This document shows, piece by piece, positions 34,888 to 44,659 of a DNA stretch of 64,000 nucleotides. The DNA is from an uncultured Muribaculaceae bacterium (lineage in GTDB: Bacteria > Bacteroidota > Bacteroidia > Bacteroidales > Muribaculaceae). The translations under genes and the position numbers were made by a program. The notes below the pieces were generated by a model. It was not told the DNA's origin. It ran no database searches and worked only from the letters and a program-made list of their open reading frames with translations. Location: contig CANNVE010000008.1 of the NCBI GenBank assembly GCA_947525975.1, positions 45,056 to 109,055 on the forward strand. The letters are read 5' to 3'. Every line of letters begins with the position of its first letter. Positions within the stretch are counted from its first letter, which is position 1.

Positions 34888-36030
34888 ATGGCAAAAAAGA
34901 TACTTGTGACCGGCGGTGCCGGATTCATTGGCTCCAATCTGGCGATAAAATTGCTTGAGAAAGGCTATGATGTGGTGGTGCTTGACAGTCTGTCGCCGCA
35001 GATACACGGCGACGACCCTGAAGTGACCTCTCCGCTCTATAATTCCATAAAGGGAAAGGTGAGATTCATCAAGGGATCTGTGACATCAAGGGCCGACCTC
35101 ACTGCCGCGCTTGATGGCGTGGAATGCGTGGTGCATCTGGCTGCGGAGACCGGCACAGGCCAATCGATGTACGAAGTGGAGAAATACGTGGGCACCAACA
35201 TAGGCGGCACAGCCTTGCTGCTCGATATCCTCGCCAACTCAAAAACGCAGGTCAAGAGGGTGGTTGTGGCTGAATCGCGTGCCATCTATGGCGAAGGCAG
35301 ATACTACAGCGATGAGCTTGGCCGATACGTATATCCGACGATGCGTGATGCCGACGCCATGGAGCATGGTGACTTCGAGGTGAAATATGATGGTTGCTCA
35401 GAGCCTTTGCGGCTTGTGGGCACCACTGAGGATTCGATGGTGCATCCCACGTCTGTCTACGGCATCACAAAGCAGGTGCAGGGGCAGCTCGTGCACCTTG
35501 TATGCCAATCTATCGGCATTGAGTCTGTGTCATTCAGGTATCAGAATGTCTACGGTCCCGGGCAGTCGCTTTCCAATCCATATACCGGCATATTGTCTAT
35601 ATTCTCCACGCGCATCAAGAATGGCAAGGATATCAATATATTTGAGGACGGAAAGGAGACACGCGATTTCGTATATATCGACGATGTGGTGGATGCCACT
35701 ATACGCGGCATAGAAGTGCCCGGGGCAAACGGCCATGTTTTCAACGTAGGCACGGGCGTGCCCACCGATGTGCTCACAGTGGCCCGCACACTGATGGAGA
35801 AATACGGGAAGGAAGTGGAGCTTCATGTTTCGGGCAATTTCCGCATCGGAGACATACGCCATAATTACGCCGACATATCAAAGGCGAGAGACATACTCGG
35901 ATTCGAACCGAAATGGAATTTCAGCGATGGCATCGCCAATTTCTGCAGATGGGTTGACTCGCAGCAGGTGTGCGAAGACAGATACGAGCAATCCCTTAAG
36001 GAGATGAAAGATAAGAATCTATTCAAGTGA
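34888..36030 (+). CDS. NAD-dependent nucleotide-sugar epimerase/dehydratase
   Basis: 380 residues of the extended short-chain dehydrogenase family. The dinucleotide site is VTGGAGFIGSNLA; the catalytic Y-x3-K is in SVYGITKQVQ; YQNVYGPGQS and DFVYIDDVVDAT are standard extended-SDR motifs. The DSLSPQIHG start resembles dTDP-L-rhamnose 4-epimerase-like enzymes. It makes a modified nucleotide sugar for the glycan of this operon; the exact sugar is not readable. Confidence 0.88.
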   Translation: MAKKILVTGGAGFIGSNLAIKLLEKGYDVVVLDSLSPQIHGDDPEVTSPLYNSIKGKVRFIKGSVTSRADLTAALDGVECVVHLAAETGTGQSMYEVEKYVGTNIGGTALLLDILANSKTQVKRVVVAESRAIYGEGRYYSDELGRYVYPTMRDADAMEHGDFEVKYDGCSEPLRLVGTTEDSMVHPTSVYGITKQVQGQLVHLVCQSIGIESVSFRYQNVYGPGQSLSNPYTGILSIFSTRIKNGKDINIFEDGKETRDFVYIDDVVDATIRGIEVPGANGHVFNVGTGVPTDVLTVARTLMEKYGKEVELHVSGNFRIGDIRHNYADISKARDILGFEPKWNFSDGIANFCRWVDSQQVCEDRYEQSLKEMKDKNLFK

Positions 36031-36032
36031 TC

Positions 36033-36947
36033 ATGAGCGGAAAGAAAATAGGGATAGTGACCGTGCTTTACAACAGCGCGGCGGTGCTTGAGGGATTTTT
36101 CGATTCGCTCACGAAGCAGGATTATGAAGATGTCGTGCTTTATGTGATTGACAACAAATCGCCCGATGCGAGCTTGGAGATCTCAAGATCGCTGGCGTCA
36201 AAGGCCACGTTCCCCACAGTCATAATAGAGGCCGGAGAGAACGGCGGCATAGCCAAGGGCAATAATATCGGCATAGAGCGAGCGTTGGCCGATGGCTGCG
36301 ATCTTGTTCTTCTGGCCAACAATGACATTGAATTTGCCCCTGATGCGATCAGTTTGCTTGTGGATGGCCTCGACAAATACAGCTGTGACATGATAGTGCC
36401 GAAAACTTTCAATTACTTCACGGGAAAGTTGTGGTGCACTACCGGAGGTTACGGTTTCACCAGGCCTACTTATGCCGACGGCGCGCGCAAAGACGATGCT
36501 CCCCGCTATAATGTTGCGGGGCCTACGGTTTTCGCTCCCACATGCTTTATGCTCATAAAACGTGAGGTGTTCGAGCGCACGGGCATGATGGACGAGAAGT
36601 ATTTTGTGTATTTCGACGATACTGATTTCATCTGGAGGGCCGTGAAGGAGCAGGGCTTCAAACTATACTATGAGCCGGCTTCTGTGGTGCACCATAAGGC
36701 CGGGACGGCGAGCGGAAGCAAGGCGAGCGCATTCACATTCTATATGAATACCCGCAATCGCGCTTACTTCATGAATAAGTATTTTCCGTGGCATCAGCGC
36801 TTCTGCGTGAATGCCTATAGCTTCACATATTATTTCCTCTACACCATCAAGCATCCGAGTTTCCCTTCGATATTCAAAAACATAGGTTATTACCGGGAAG
36901 GGCTCAAGATGTACCGTGAATGGCGTGAGGCTCAAAAAATGAATTGA
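36033..36947 (+). CDS. Glycosyltransferase family 2 protein
   Basis: 304 residues, GT-A fold. It starts with KIGIVTVLYNSAAVLEGFF, has the nucleotide-binding LANNDIEF (D-x-D equivalent) and the acceptor-side MMDEKYFVYFDDTDFIWRA. The C-terminal part is basic and aromatic. Similar to rhamnosyltransferase-type GT2 enzymes. The ATG at 36033 was preferred to a GTG that overlaps the epimerase stop. Confidence 0.9.
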   Translation: MSGKKIGIVTVLYNSAAVLEGFFDSLTKQDYEDVVLYVIDNKSPDASLEISRSLASKATFPTVIIEAGENGGIAKGNNIGIERALADGCDLVLLANNDIEFAPDAISLLVDGLDKYSCDMIVPKTFNYFTGKLWCTTGGYGFTRPTYADGARKDDAPRYNVAGPTVFAPTCFMLIKREVFERTGMMDEKYFVYFDDTDFIWRAVKEQGFKLYYEPASVVHHKAGTASGSKASAFTFYMNTRNRAYFMNKYFPWHQRFCVNAYSFTYYFLYTIKHPSFPSIFKNIGYYREGLKMYREWREAQKMN

Positions 36948-36949
36948 GT

Positions 36950-37768
36950 ATGCGATCTCCAATCGGTGTTTTTGATTCGGGGTATGGGGGGCTGTCGGTG
37001 CTTCGCGACATTGTGGAGCGGCTGCCTCAGTATGATTATCTTTATCTGGGCGACAATGCACGTGCGCCTTATGGCACGCGCTCGTTTGAGCGGGTGTATG
37101 AGTTCACGCTTCAGGCGGTGGAGTATCTGTTTGCCCAAGGATGCCCTTTGGTGATTCTCGCCTGCAACACGGCCTCGGCCAAGGCGCTGCGCTCGATACA
37201 GCAGCGAGATCTGCCGCGCATAGCCCCGGACCGCAGGGTGCTTGGCGTGATACGCCCTACGGCTGAGGCTGTAGGCGCCCTTTCGCGCACGGGCCATGTG
37301 GGCATTTTCGCCACTCCGGGCACGATAGCCTCTGAGTCATACGACATTGAGATCAAGAAGCTCAATCCGGGCTTTGAGGTCTATGGCCAGGCTTGCCCTA
37401 TGTGGGTGCCCATCGTGGAGAATCTTGAGATGGAGACTCCGGGCGCTAAATACTTCGTCGACAGGGAGGTCGGCAGGCTGCTGGAGAAGAGCGGGAAGAT
37501 CGACACGATAATTCTGGGCTGCACTCATTATCCTCTGCTCTACGACCAGATACGCGCGTCTGTGCCCCAGGGCATCAGCCTGGTGGAGCAGGGGCGCATC
37601 GTGGCCGACAGCCTCGCCGACTATCTGCGCCGGCATCCTGAGATGGAGACGAGGCTGAGCCGGGGCGGAAGCATCGATTACCTCACCACTGAGGCTCCTG
37701 ATAAATTCGGCGCTTTGGGCTCGATATTCATGCGCCGCCCGGTGGAGGCGCGCCGGATACAGCTGTAG
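36950..37768 (+). CDS. murI: Glutamate racemase
   Basis: Makes D-glutamate for peptidoglycan. 272 residues. FDSGYGGLSVLRD carries the conserved Asp; the two catalytic cysteines are in LACNTASAKAL and GCTHYPLL. It begins two bases after the GT2 stop, so this cell-wall gene is transcribed with the surface-glycan genes. ATG at 36950 chosen over a TTG six bases upstream. Confidence 0.95.
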   Translation: MRSPIGVFDSGYGGLSVLRDIVERLPQYDYLYLGDNARAPYGTRSFERVYEFTLQAVEYLFAQGCPLVILACNTASAKALRSIQQRDLPRIAPDRRVLGVIRPTAEAVGALSRTGHVGIFATPGTIASESYDIEIKKLNPGFEVYGQACPMWVPIVENLEMETPGAKYFVDREVGRLLEKSGKIDTIILGCTHYPLLYDQIRASVPQGISLVEQGRIVADSLADYLRRHPEMETRLSRGGSIDYLTTEAPDKFGALGSIFMRRPVEARRIQL

Positions 37769-37770
37769 AC

Positions 37771-37811
37771 AAAAAAACGTGATCGCGTCATGACGCAATC
37801 ACGTTTTTTTT
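37771..37811. terminator. Bidirectional intrinsic terminator between murI and pgi
   Basis: Symmetrical hairpin with A-run on the left (37771-37777) and T-run on the right (37804-37812) around the stem ACGTGAT/ATCACGT and the inner GCGTCA/TGACGC. It serves both convergent genes. Confidence 0.9.
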
Positions 37812-37827
37812 CCAAGTCAGTTATGCT

Positions 37828-39168
37828 TTAGAGGCGCTTGCGGATGGCCTCGGTGTCGGCTTCGTATCCGGGCTTTGCCAGGAGGGCGAACATATTGCGC
37901 TTGTAGGCTTCGACGCCGGGCTGGTTGAAGGGGTTCACGCCGAGCATGTATCCGCTGATGCCGCATGCGAGCTCGAAGAAGTAGATGAGCTGGCCGAGGT
38001 ATCCCTCTTCGAGGGCGGGGATTACGATGCGCATGTTGGGCACGCCGCCGTCTACGTGAGCCAGGCGTGTTCCGGTCTCGGCCATCTTGTTGACGTAGTC
38101 TACACGCAGTCCTGCGATATAGTTGAGGCCGTCGAGGTTGGCTTCGTCAGAGGGGATGATGGTCTCGAACTCCGACTTTTCTACCGAAAGCACTGTCTCA
38201 AAGATGGTGCGCTCGCCGTCTTGTATCCATTGGCCCATAGAGTGGAGGTCAGTGGTGAAGTCTACGGCTGCGGGGAATATGCCCTTGTGGTCTTTGCCCT
38301 CGCTCTCGCCGTAGAGCTGCTTCCACCACTCGGCGAAGTAGTGGAGCTTGGGGTTGTAGTTCACGAGGATTTCGGTCTTTTTGCCGCTGCGGTAGAGGGC
38401 GTTGCGGGTGGCGGCGTAGAGCATGGCTATGTTTTCGGGGCCGGCTACCTTGAGGTTGCGCTCCATGTCGCAAGCGCCTTCGATGAGGGAGTCGATGTCG
38501 AATCCGGCCACTGCGATGGGCAGGAGGCCTACGGGGCTGAGCACTGAGAATCGGCCGCCCACAGAGTCCTCGATCACGAAGGTCTTGTAGCCCTCTTCGT
38601 CGGCGAGCTTGCGCAGGGCGCCGCGCTTGGCGTCGGTTATGGCCACGATGCGCTTTGCTGCCTCAGCGCGTCCGATCTGCTTTTCGAGCAGCTCTTTGAG
38701 CAGGCGGAAAGCGATGGCGGGCTCGGTGGTGGTGCCTGATTTAGAGATTACGATGATGCCGAATTTCTTGTCCTTGAGGAAGTCAAGCATTTCGTAGAGG
38801 TAGTCTTCGCCGATGTTCTGGCCGGCGAAGAGCATGGCGGGGCCTTGACGGCGATGGCCGTAGGCCGAGAATGTGTCGCTGAGGGCCTCGATCACGGCCT
38901 TTGCGCCGAGATAGCTGCCGCCGATGCCGATGCTGACCACGTAGTCGCAGCTCAGGCGCATGATTTCGGCAGTGGCGTTGATGTCGTTGATCAGGGCCTC
39001 GTCGGTGCGCGAGGGGAGATCTACCCAGCCAAGGAAGTCATTGCCGGGGGCGTCGGCGTTGTATACATGGGCCAAAGCCTCGGCGGCTTCGGGCTCGAGA
39101 GCGGCGATGTCGGCCGCAGGAGTAAACTGCATGACATTCTTGATGTCAAGCGCGATGTTCTTTTCCAT
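37828..39168 (-). CDS. pgi: Glucose-6-phosphate isomerase
   Basis: Interconverts glucose 6-phosphate and fructose 6-phosphate. 446 residues, the short form typical of Bacteroidota and Firmicutes. Motifs: [25 protein letters not shown] (phosphate-binding), [14 protein letters not shown] and [12 protein letters not shown] near the end. Alone on the minus strand with its own promoter. Confidence 0.97.
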   Translation of the reverse strand: MEKNIALDIKNVMQFTPAADIAALEPEAAEALAHVYNADAPGNDFLGWVDLPSRTDEALINDINATAEIMRLSCDYVVSIGIGGSYLGAKAVIEALSDTFSAYGHRRQGPAMLFAGQNIGEDYLYEMLDFLKDKKFGIIVISKSGTTTEPAIAFRLLKELLEKQIGRAEAAKRIVAITDAKRGALRKLADEEGYKTFVIEDSVGGRFSVLSPVGLLPIAVAGFDIDSLIEGACDMERNLKVAGPENIAMLYAATRNALYRSGKKTEILVNYNPKLHYFAEWWKQLYGESEGKDHKGIFPAAVDFTTDLHSMGQWIQDGERTIFETVLSVEKSEFETIIPSDEANLDGLNYIAGLRVDYVNKMAETGTRLAHVDGGVPNMRIVIPALEEGYLGQLIYFFELACGISGYMLGVNPFNQPGVEAYKRNMFALLAKPGYEADTEAIRKRL

Positions 39169-39199
39169 GATTATCGAGTTTGATGTTGGTTTCTGACTG

Positions 39200-39207
39200 C
39201 AAAATTA
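39200..39207 (-). promoter_or_regulatory. Promoter -7 box for pgi
   Basis: Minus-strand TAATTTTG, 31 bp upstream of the ATG at 39168. Confidence 0.55.
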
Positions 39208-39303
39208 GCTATAATTCTCGTATCTTTGACTAATAAAACAGATGTAAATGTTGTTTTCATCACATTTTCCGATAAAAATTGCGATAGTTTAAAAAATTAT
39301 GCT

Positions 39304-39311
39304 TAAATTTG
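39304..39311 (+). promoter_or_regulatory. Promoter -7 box for the DUF349 gene
   Basis: TAAATTTG, 50 bp upstream of the ATG at 39362. Confidence 0.6.
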
Positions 39312-39361
39312 ACAGCTTATTTAGAAAAGCGTATTTATTTACATTCATTTAACCGATCAAT

Positions 39362-41269
39362 ATGGAAATGCGTGACCTCTCTTCGATCGAGGGTGCTACC
39401 CCCAAGGCTGAAGAGCAAACTCTCAACCAGCAGGTGCCGCAGGCTCAGGCCGAAACGGCGCAATCTACAACCAATGAAAACCCCATGACGGCATCTGACG
39501 CTCCTTTGATGGAGGCTGAGGACGAAATGGCGCTCGCCGCTGAAGAAAGCGCCGCCGACGCAGAGGCAGCCGAGGCTGTGACTGCAGAGCAGCTGATAGA
39601 AGCAGCCACTGACATCCTCGCCAAAGACGCCGCCGACATACAGCGCGACCGCCTGTCGCGCCTGCGCCAGCAATTCGCATCGCTCCGTAAGATCGAAATT
39701 GATGATGCCCGCACGGCATGGGCCGAAGCAGGCAATGCCCCGGAGGATTTCGCCGTGCCCGAAAGCGAGCAAGAGAAGATATTCAACGGCCTTGTGGCGC
39801 AGATACGCGAGAAGAAAAATGCCTGGGCCGAAGAGCAGGAGCAGGCTCGCCGCGATAATCTTAAGGCCAAGGCTGATATCGTGGACCAGATCAACGCTCT
39901 GGCCGAAGACACTGACAATGTCAACCGCACATTCCCCCTCTATCTCGACCTGCAGGAGCGATTCAACAGCATCGGCGAGGTGCCCCCCACCGAGGAGACG
40001 GCCATCTGGAAGAAATTCCAGGAGGCGCGCGAGCACTATTCAGACAATCTGAAGATCAACAAGGAGCTCCGCGACTATGATTTCAAGAAAAACCTCGACA
40101 GCAAGATACTGCTTATAGAGCAGGCCGCCGCCCTGAGCGCGGAGGAAGACGTGATAGGCGCGTTCCGCCGCCTTCAGGAGCTCCATGACAAATGGCGCCA
40201 GATCGGCCCGGTGGCCAAGGAGCTGCGCGAAGAGATATGGCAGAAATTCAAGGATGCATCTGCCGCCATCAACAAGAAGTATCAGGCATTCTTTGAGGAG
40301 CGCAAAGCCCGCGAAGCAGCCAATGAGGCTGCCAAGACCGCTCTCTGCGAGAAGGCTGAAGCCATCGACATCGCCTCGATAGGCTCATTTGTGGCGTGGG
40401 ATGAGGCCACCAAGCAGATACTCGAGCTGCAGAATGAATGGCGCACCATCGGCTTCGCGTCGAGGAAGGCTAATAATGCCCTCTTCGCCCGTTTCCGCGA
40501 GGCCTGCGACAAATTCTTCAGTGCAAAGGGCGCTTACTTCAAGCAGGTGAAGGAGGAGTACGCCTCAAACCTCGCCAAGAAGACCGCGCTGGCAGAGCGA
40601 GCCGAGGCTCTGAAAGACAGCACCGAATGGCGCAAGACCACTGACGAGCTGGTGGCCATGCAGAAGGAGTGGAAGACCATAGGCGCCGTACCCAAGAAGA
40701 ACAGCGACGCAGTGTGGAAGCGATTCCTCGCCGCCTGCGACCATTTCTTCGACAAGAAGAAGGAGGCCACATCGGGCCAGCGCAATGCCGAGCACGCCAA
40801 TCTCGTGGCGAAGAAAGAGATAATCGAGGCCCTGAAGGCTCTCGACATTCAGGCCGAAGGCGCTGTCGACACGCTGCGCGAGCTGCAGGACAAGTGGCAG
40901 CAGACCGGCCACGTCCCCTTCAAGGATAAGGACAAGGTGAACGACGCTTACCGCGCCGTGGTCAATGAGCTGCGCCGCTCGCTCAATGTCAGCGAGAACC
41001 GCGCCCGCATGGACCGCTTCGAGGCCAATCTGTCTCAGGTGGAGGGAGACAAGGCCAAACTGGCCAGGGAGCGCGAGCGCATGGCCCGCACCCTCGAAAG
41101 CCGCCGCATTGAGATTCGCACATACGAAAATAATCTCGGTTTCCTGACCTCTAAGTCGAAATCGGGCGAAAGCATGGTCAACGAATTCCGCCGCAAGATA
41201 GAGAGGCTGAAGGAGGACATCGCCCAGATCGAAGAGCGCATGCGCCTGATCGACGGCAAACTCAAGTGA
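39362..41269 (+). CDS. DUF349-repeat coiled-coil protein
   Basis: 635 residues, very rich in charged residues and Ala, with no signal peptide. An acidic low-complexity N-terminus (1-75) is followed by five repeats of about 70-75 residues sharing a W-x-x-I-G-x-V-P type core (RFNSIGEVP, KWRQIGPVA, EWRTIGFAS, EWKTIGAVP, KWQQTGHVP) and a following aromatic-rich helix. The last 100 residues are a long coiled coil. DUF349 proteins are conserved in Bacteroidota and of unknown cytoplasmic role; the yeast-like spectrin-type repeat suggests a scaffold or filament. The sugar-phosphate transferase follows after 56 bp. Confidence 0.88.
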   Translation: MEMRDLSSIEGATPKAEEQTLNQQVPQAQAETAQSTTNENPMTASDAPLMEAEDEMALAAEESAADAEAAEAVTAEQLIEAATDILAKDAADIQRDRLSRLRQQFASLRKIEIDDARTAWAEAGNAPEDFAVPESEQEKIFNGLVAQIREKKNAWAEEQEQARRDNLKAKADIVDQINALAEDTDNVNRTFPLYLDLQERFNSIGEVPPTEETAIWKKFQEAREHYSDNLKINKELRDYDFKKNLDSKILLIEQAAALSAEEDVIGAFRRLQELHDKWRQIGPVAKELREEIWQKFKDASAAINKKYQAFFEERKAREAANEAAKTALCEKAEAIDIASIGSFVAWDEATKQILELQNEWRTIGFASRKANNALFARFREACDKFFSAKGAYFKQVKEEYASNLAKKTALAERAEALKDSTEWRKTTDELVAMQKEWKTIGAVPKKNSDAVWKRFLAACDHFFDKKKEATSGQRNAEHANLVAKKEIIEALKALDIQAEGAVDTLRELQDKWQQTGHVPFKDKDKVNDAYRAVVNELRRSLNVSENRARMDRFEANLSQVEGDKAKLARERERMARTLESRRIEIRTYENNLGFLTSKSKSGESMVNEFRRKIERLKEDIAQIEERMRLIDGKLK

Positions 41270-41325
41270 TAACAACACCTCTCATAACGCTATAACCACG
41301 TCATTGAGCCGGCTCCTCCGGCTCA

Positions 41326-42723
41326 ATGCACAAACCTTTCCGCATGAAAAAAAACAGGAGAGGCAGATTTGGAAAATACTTACCGGGACTGTTCTCGATG
41401 GCCGATCTGGTCATCGCGAACAGTCTTTTTGCCCTTGCGACACTGCTATGCGGAGGCGTGCCCGACAATAAGATGCTGTGGGTGCTGGTCAACACCAGCT
41501 ACTTGCCCGTGATGCTATGGCTGAGCGGAAAGCCTGACATGCACCGGACCCTGCTGATGGACCACGTGGTGCGCAATTCATGCGGCATGGTGGCCATCCA
41601 CGCCCTTTTCTTCTGCGCGCTTTCGCTTTTCCTGAACGCCGACTTGCCTTTGCGCACCTACGCCGTGTACTATGGCATGATGTTCATCGCCATCCCCCTG
41701 TGGTGGGTGGCGTCGCGCAGCATAGTGAAATCGATACGGCGGCGGGGATATAACTTCCTCCGCGTGGCGATCGTGGGCACGGGCCCCACGGCCATGCGCC
41801 TTTTCAACGAACTGCAGAGCGACGCCGGATTCGGATACAAGGTGCTCGGATTCTTCAGCGACGAGCCCTGCGCTGACGCCGCCGGCCCTCTTCTGGGCAG
41901 CATCGACGATCTGGACCGCTTGGCCCAGGCCTACGAGATAGATGAGGTGTACTTCACGCTCAGCGGCTCGCAGGAGGATAAGCTTGGCAAGGTGGTGAAG
42001 ATCGCCGACAAGAATATGATGCAGTTCTACTATGTGCCGCAGATTCCGAGGAGACTTTCCCGATCGTTCAGCCTGCGCAACATAGGCGTGGTGCCGGTGC
42101 TGTCGATACGCCGCAATCCCCTTGAGAGCATCATCAACCAGTGGCTCAAGCGGGCGTTTGACATTGCGTTCTCGTCGACGGCGCTTTTGTTCTCGCCCCT
42201 GGTGCTGTTGCCGGTGGGCATAGCCATAAAGCTGTCGTCGCCCGGCCCCATTTTCTTCAAGCAGGAGCGCACCGGGTACAGGGGCGAGACTTTCCGCTGC
42301 TGGAAATTCCGCACCATGCGCCTCAACGCAGGGGCTGATTCGCAGCAGGCCAGCAGCGATGACCCGCGCACCACGCGCGTGGGGCAATTCCTGCGCCACA
42401 CGAGCATCGATGAGCTCCCGCAGTTTGTCAACGTATGGCTCGGGCAGATGTCGGTGGTGGGGCCTCGCCCCCACATGCTCAAGCACACAGAGGAGTATGC
42501 CCGCCTGATCGACCTCTACATGGTGCGTCACTCTGTGAAGCCCGGCATCACGGGCTGGGCTCAGGTCAACGGCTTCAGAGGCGCCACCGACAGGCTTTGG
42601 AAGATGGAGAAGCGCGTGGAGTGCGACGTATGGTATGTGGAGAATTGGTCGTTTCTCCTCGACATGAAAATCATAGTGCGCACCTTGATCAATGCCATTT
42701 CCGGCGAGGAAAACGCCTATTGA
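41326..42723 (+). CDS. Polyprenyl-phosphate sugar-1-phosphate transferase (WcaJ/CpsE-like)
   Basis: Starts repeat-unit assembly by putting a sugar phosphate on undecaprenyl phosphate. 465 residues: four or five membrane helices, a Rossmann-like middle domain (RVAIVGTGPTAMRLFNEL), and the C-terminal transferase with KRAFDIAFSSTALLFSPLV, FFKQERTGYRG, WKFRTMR and RHTSIDELPQFVNV, ending in MSVVGPRPH and GITGWAQVNG. It could initiate the glycan made by the operon at 32221-36947. The ATG at 41326 or the next at 41344 are possible starts. Confidence 0.95.
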   Translation: MHKPFRMKKNRRGRFGKYLPGLFSMADLVIANSLFALATLLCGGVPDNKMLWVLVNTSYLPVMLWLSGKPDMHRTLLMDHVVRNSCGMVAIHALFFCALSLFLNADLPLRTYAVYYGMMFIAIPLWWVASRSIVKSIRRRGYNFLRVAIVGTGPTAMRLFNELQSDAGFGYKVLGFFSDEPCADAAGPLLGSIDDLDRLAQAYEIDEVYFTLSGSQEDKLGKVVKIADKNMMQFYYVPQIPRRLSRSFSLRNIGVVPVLSIRRNPLESIINQWLKRAFDIAFSSTALLFSPLVLLPVGIAIKLSSPGPIFFKQERTGYRGETFRCWKFRTMRLNAGADSQQASSDDPRTTRVGQFLRHTSIDELPQFVNVWLGQMSVVGPRPHMLKHTEEYARLIDLYMVRHSVKPGITGWAQVNGFRGATDRLWKMEKRVECDVWYVENWSFLLDMKIIVRTLINAISGEENAY

Positions 42724-42817
42724 CTTTGCGGGAATTTCCGGCAGGACGATTGTTAATATATTTATATAGCGAAGGTGAAGCCCCGGTGGTGGGGATTCCG
42801 TTAAAACGAATATCATT

Positions 42818-43441
42818 ATGGAGAATTACGTGATCACCATAGGGCGGCAGTTTGGCAGCGGCGGACGCTCTCTCGGAAGCATTTTGTCAAAAAAACTGGG
42901 CATTCCGTTCTATGACAAAGAGCTGCTGCTGCAGGCCGCCGAGGAAAACGGCATCAATCCTGACTTCTTTGTGCACAATGACGAGCGTGTGCCCACATTC
43001 CTCAACGGCATAATCCCCTTCAGCATGGGGGTCAACCCTATGCCTTGGTATTCAGGGAGCACATCGATCAGCGATGACAGCCTATACAGGGCGCAGAGCG
43101 ACTTCATACACCAGATAGCCGGGCGCGGGCCGTGCATCATAGTGGGACGCAGCGCCGACTATGTGCTGCGCGACACGAAAAATGTGATCAGCGTATTCGT
43201 GCACGCCAAGCCCGAGGATTGCGCGCGCCGCATAGTGGAGCGTGGCGAGGGACGCGACTACGCCAAGGCCCTGCGCATGCATGAGCGCATCAACAAGCTC
43301 AGGGCCAACTACTATAACTTCTACACCGACAAGCGATGGGGCGACGCCGCCACCTACGACCTTACGTTCAGCTCTTCGGTGATGTCGCTCGAAGACATCG
43401 CCGACATCATCATCGAGTATCTACGCCGCCGCGTGAAATAG
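42818..43441 (+). CDS. Cytidylate-kinase-like family protein
   Basis: 207 residues with a P-loop NTPase start, ITIGRQFGSGGRSLGSIL, in which the Walker A loop is GRQFGSGG, and the later IIVGRSADYVL and RIVERGEGRDY lid-like segment. This is the family annotated as cytidylate-kinase-like (AAA, PF13189 type), common in gut anaerobes but of unproven substrate. It is shorter than true Cmk and differs in the NMP-binding part. Same direction as the transferase gene, 94 bp downstream. Confidence 0.85.
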   Translation: MENYVITIGRQFGSGGRSLGSILSKKLGIPFYDKELLLQAAEENGINPDFFVHNDERVPTFLNGIIPFSMGVNPMPWYSGSTSISDDSLYRAQSDFIHQIAGRGPCIIVGRSADYVLRDTKNVISVFVHAKPEDCARRIVERGEGRDYAKALRMHERINKLRANYYNFYTDKRWGDAATYDLTFSSSVMSLEDIADIIIEYLRRRVK

Positions 43442-43543
43442 CCCCGGGAGCGGAAAATGGGAGGCATCAGCCGGGTGAAGCCGGCTGATGCGCATAAATT
43501 CGCATCAGCTTGCAGACAAAAACGGCCCGTTTGTATATTTTAT

Positions 43544-43575
43544 TTTGACATATAGGCTTTCAGGAGCTAACTTTG
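43544..43575 (+). promoter_or_regulatory. Complete Bacteroidetes promoter for the LytS/LytTR pair
   Basis: -33 box TTTG (43544-43547) and -7 box TAACTTTG (43568-43575) at the expected spacing of about 20 bp. The start site would be near 43582, which rules out the TTG start at 43573 for the kinase. Confidence 0.75.
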
Positions 43576-43587
43576 TGGTCAATCATT

Positions 43588-44646
43588 ATGACAAGCGCAA
43601 TGGATAATACTCACAAACGGCGGAAATGGGTGACATTCCTCATCCATCTGCTCACAATAAGCATACTTCTTGTGCTCCCTGATCTGCTTTTCGGCGTGAG
43701 CCGGCGCCATTGGAATTCGACAGGCGTATGGGCCATGTCGATATACTTCAAGGCTATGGTGATGATGGTGGTCTTCTATACGGAGTATTATTTCATCATA
43801 GGGCGCACGCTGCTGTCAAAGCGCATCTGGACCTTCGTCGGCATAAGTCTGCTGCTCGCGCTCGTGGCCCTGACGGTGATGTGCGTGGGGCAGAACTATC
43901 TGATGCCCCCGCGTCCGCCGAAGCATGAGATATCCACGTTCAACATGATCTTGCGCCAGGCGTCGTTCATGCTCAGGGACCTTGGCCTGATGGTGCTGGT
44001 GATAGGGCTTAGCGTGGCGCTCAAGCTGAGCGAGAATTGGGCACGCATTGAAAAAAGGCATGAGCAGCTGCTCGCATCGCAAAAGGCTGACGAATTGCAG
44101 AATCTGAAGAATCAGCTCAATCCGCACTTTCTCTTCAACACCCTCAACACCATATACGCCCTGATTGCCATCAGCCCCGAAAAGGCTCAGGATGCGGTGC
44201 ATGAGCTGTCGACTCTGCTGCGCTATGTGCTCTACGAAAATCCGGAGAAGGTGAGGCTCAGCCGAGAGATCGCTTTCCTTAAGAGCTATGCCTCGCTGAT
44301 GGAGGCCCGCATGGGCGAGGGCACCGTGAGGCTTACCTGCGATGTGAAGGGAGATCCCGAGGTGGCACCGATGCTGTTTGTGCCGCTGGTGGAGAACGCC
44401 TTCAAGCACGGAAACGCGCTCGACGCGTCTCGCCCCATAGAGGTGGCCATAATGTCAGATCCTGACGGTGTCATCACGTGCTCCATCACAAACTCCTATC
44501 TGCCAAAGGCCGACAAGGCGCCCGGAGGCATAGGCATATCCAATCTCAAGCGCCGGCTTCACCTGATATACGGCGAAGACGCGTCGCTCTCGACCAAGGC
44601 CGACGGAAACACTTACCGCGCCATCCTCAAAATTAAAACCCGATAA
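43588..44646 (+). CDS. LytS-type membrane sensor histidine kinase
   Basis: 352 residues from the ATG at 43588 (the ATG at 43600 is also possible). Four membrane helices fill the first 150 residues (LIHLLTISILLVLPDLLF and three more). The His_kinase block is NQLNPHFLFNTLNTIYAL with the phosphorylated His, the N-box is VPLVENAFKHG, and the G-box GGIGISNLKRRL. No extracellular sensor domain. It is the partner of the LytTR regulator that starts 13 bases after its stop. Confidence 0.92.
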   Translation: MTSAMDNTHKRRKWVTFLIHLLTISILLVLPDLLFGVSRRHWNSTGVWAMSIYFKAMVMMVVFYTEYYFIIGRTLLSKRIWTFVGISLLLALVALTVMCVGQNYLMPPRPPKHEISTFNMILRQASFMLRDLGLMVLVIGLSVALKLSENWARIEKRHEQLLASQKADELQNLKNQLNPHFLFNTLNTIYALIAISPEKAQDAVHELSTLLRYVLYENPEKVRLSREIAFLKSYASLMEARMGEGTVRLTCDVKGDPEVAPMLFVPLVENAFKHGNALDASRPIEVAIMSDPDGVITCSITNSYLPKADKAPGGIGISNLKRRLHLIYGEDASLSTKADGNTYRAILKIKTR

Positions 44647-44659
44647 CAATCATCCGCCC

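Noticed and set aside
41578..42816. 412-codon frame antisense to the sugar-phosphate transferase
   Set aside because: No recognisable domain; the opposite strand encodes all family motifs.
43573..43587. TTG start for the LytS kinase
   Set aside because: It lies within the -7 box; the transcript would begin after it, so an ATG at 43588 or 43600 is used.
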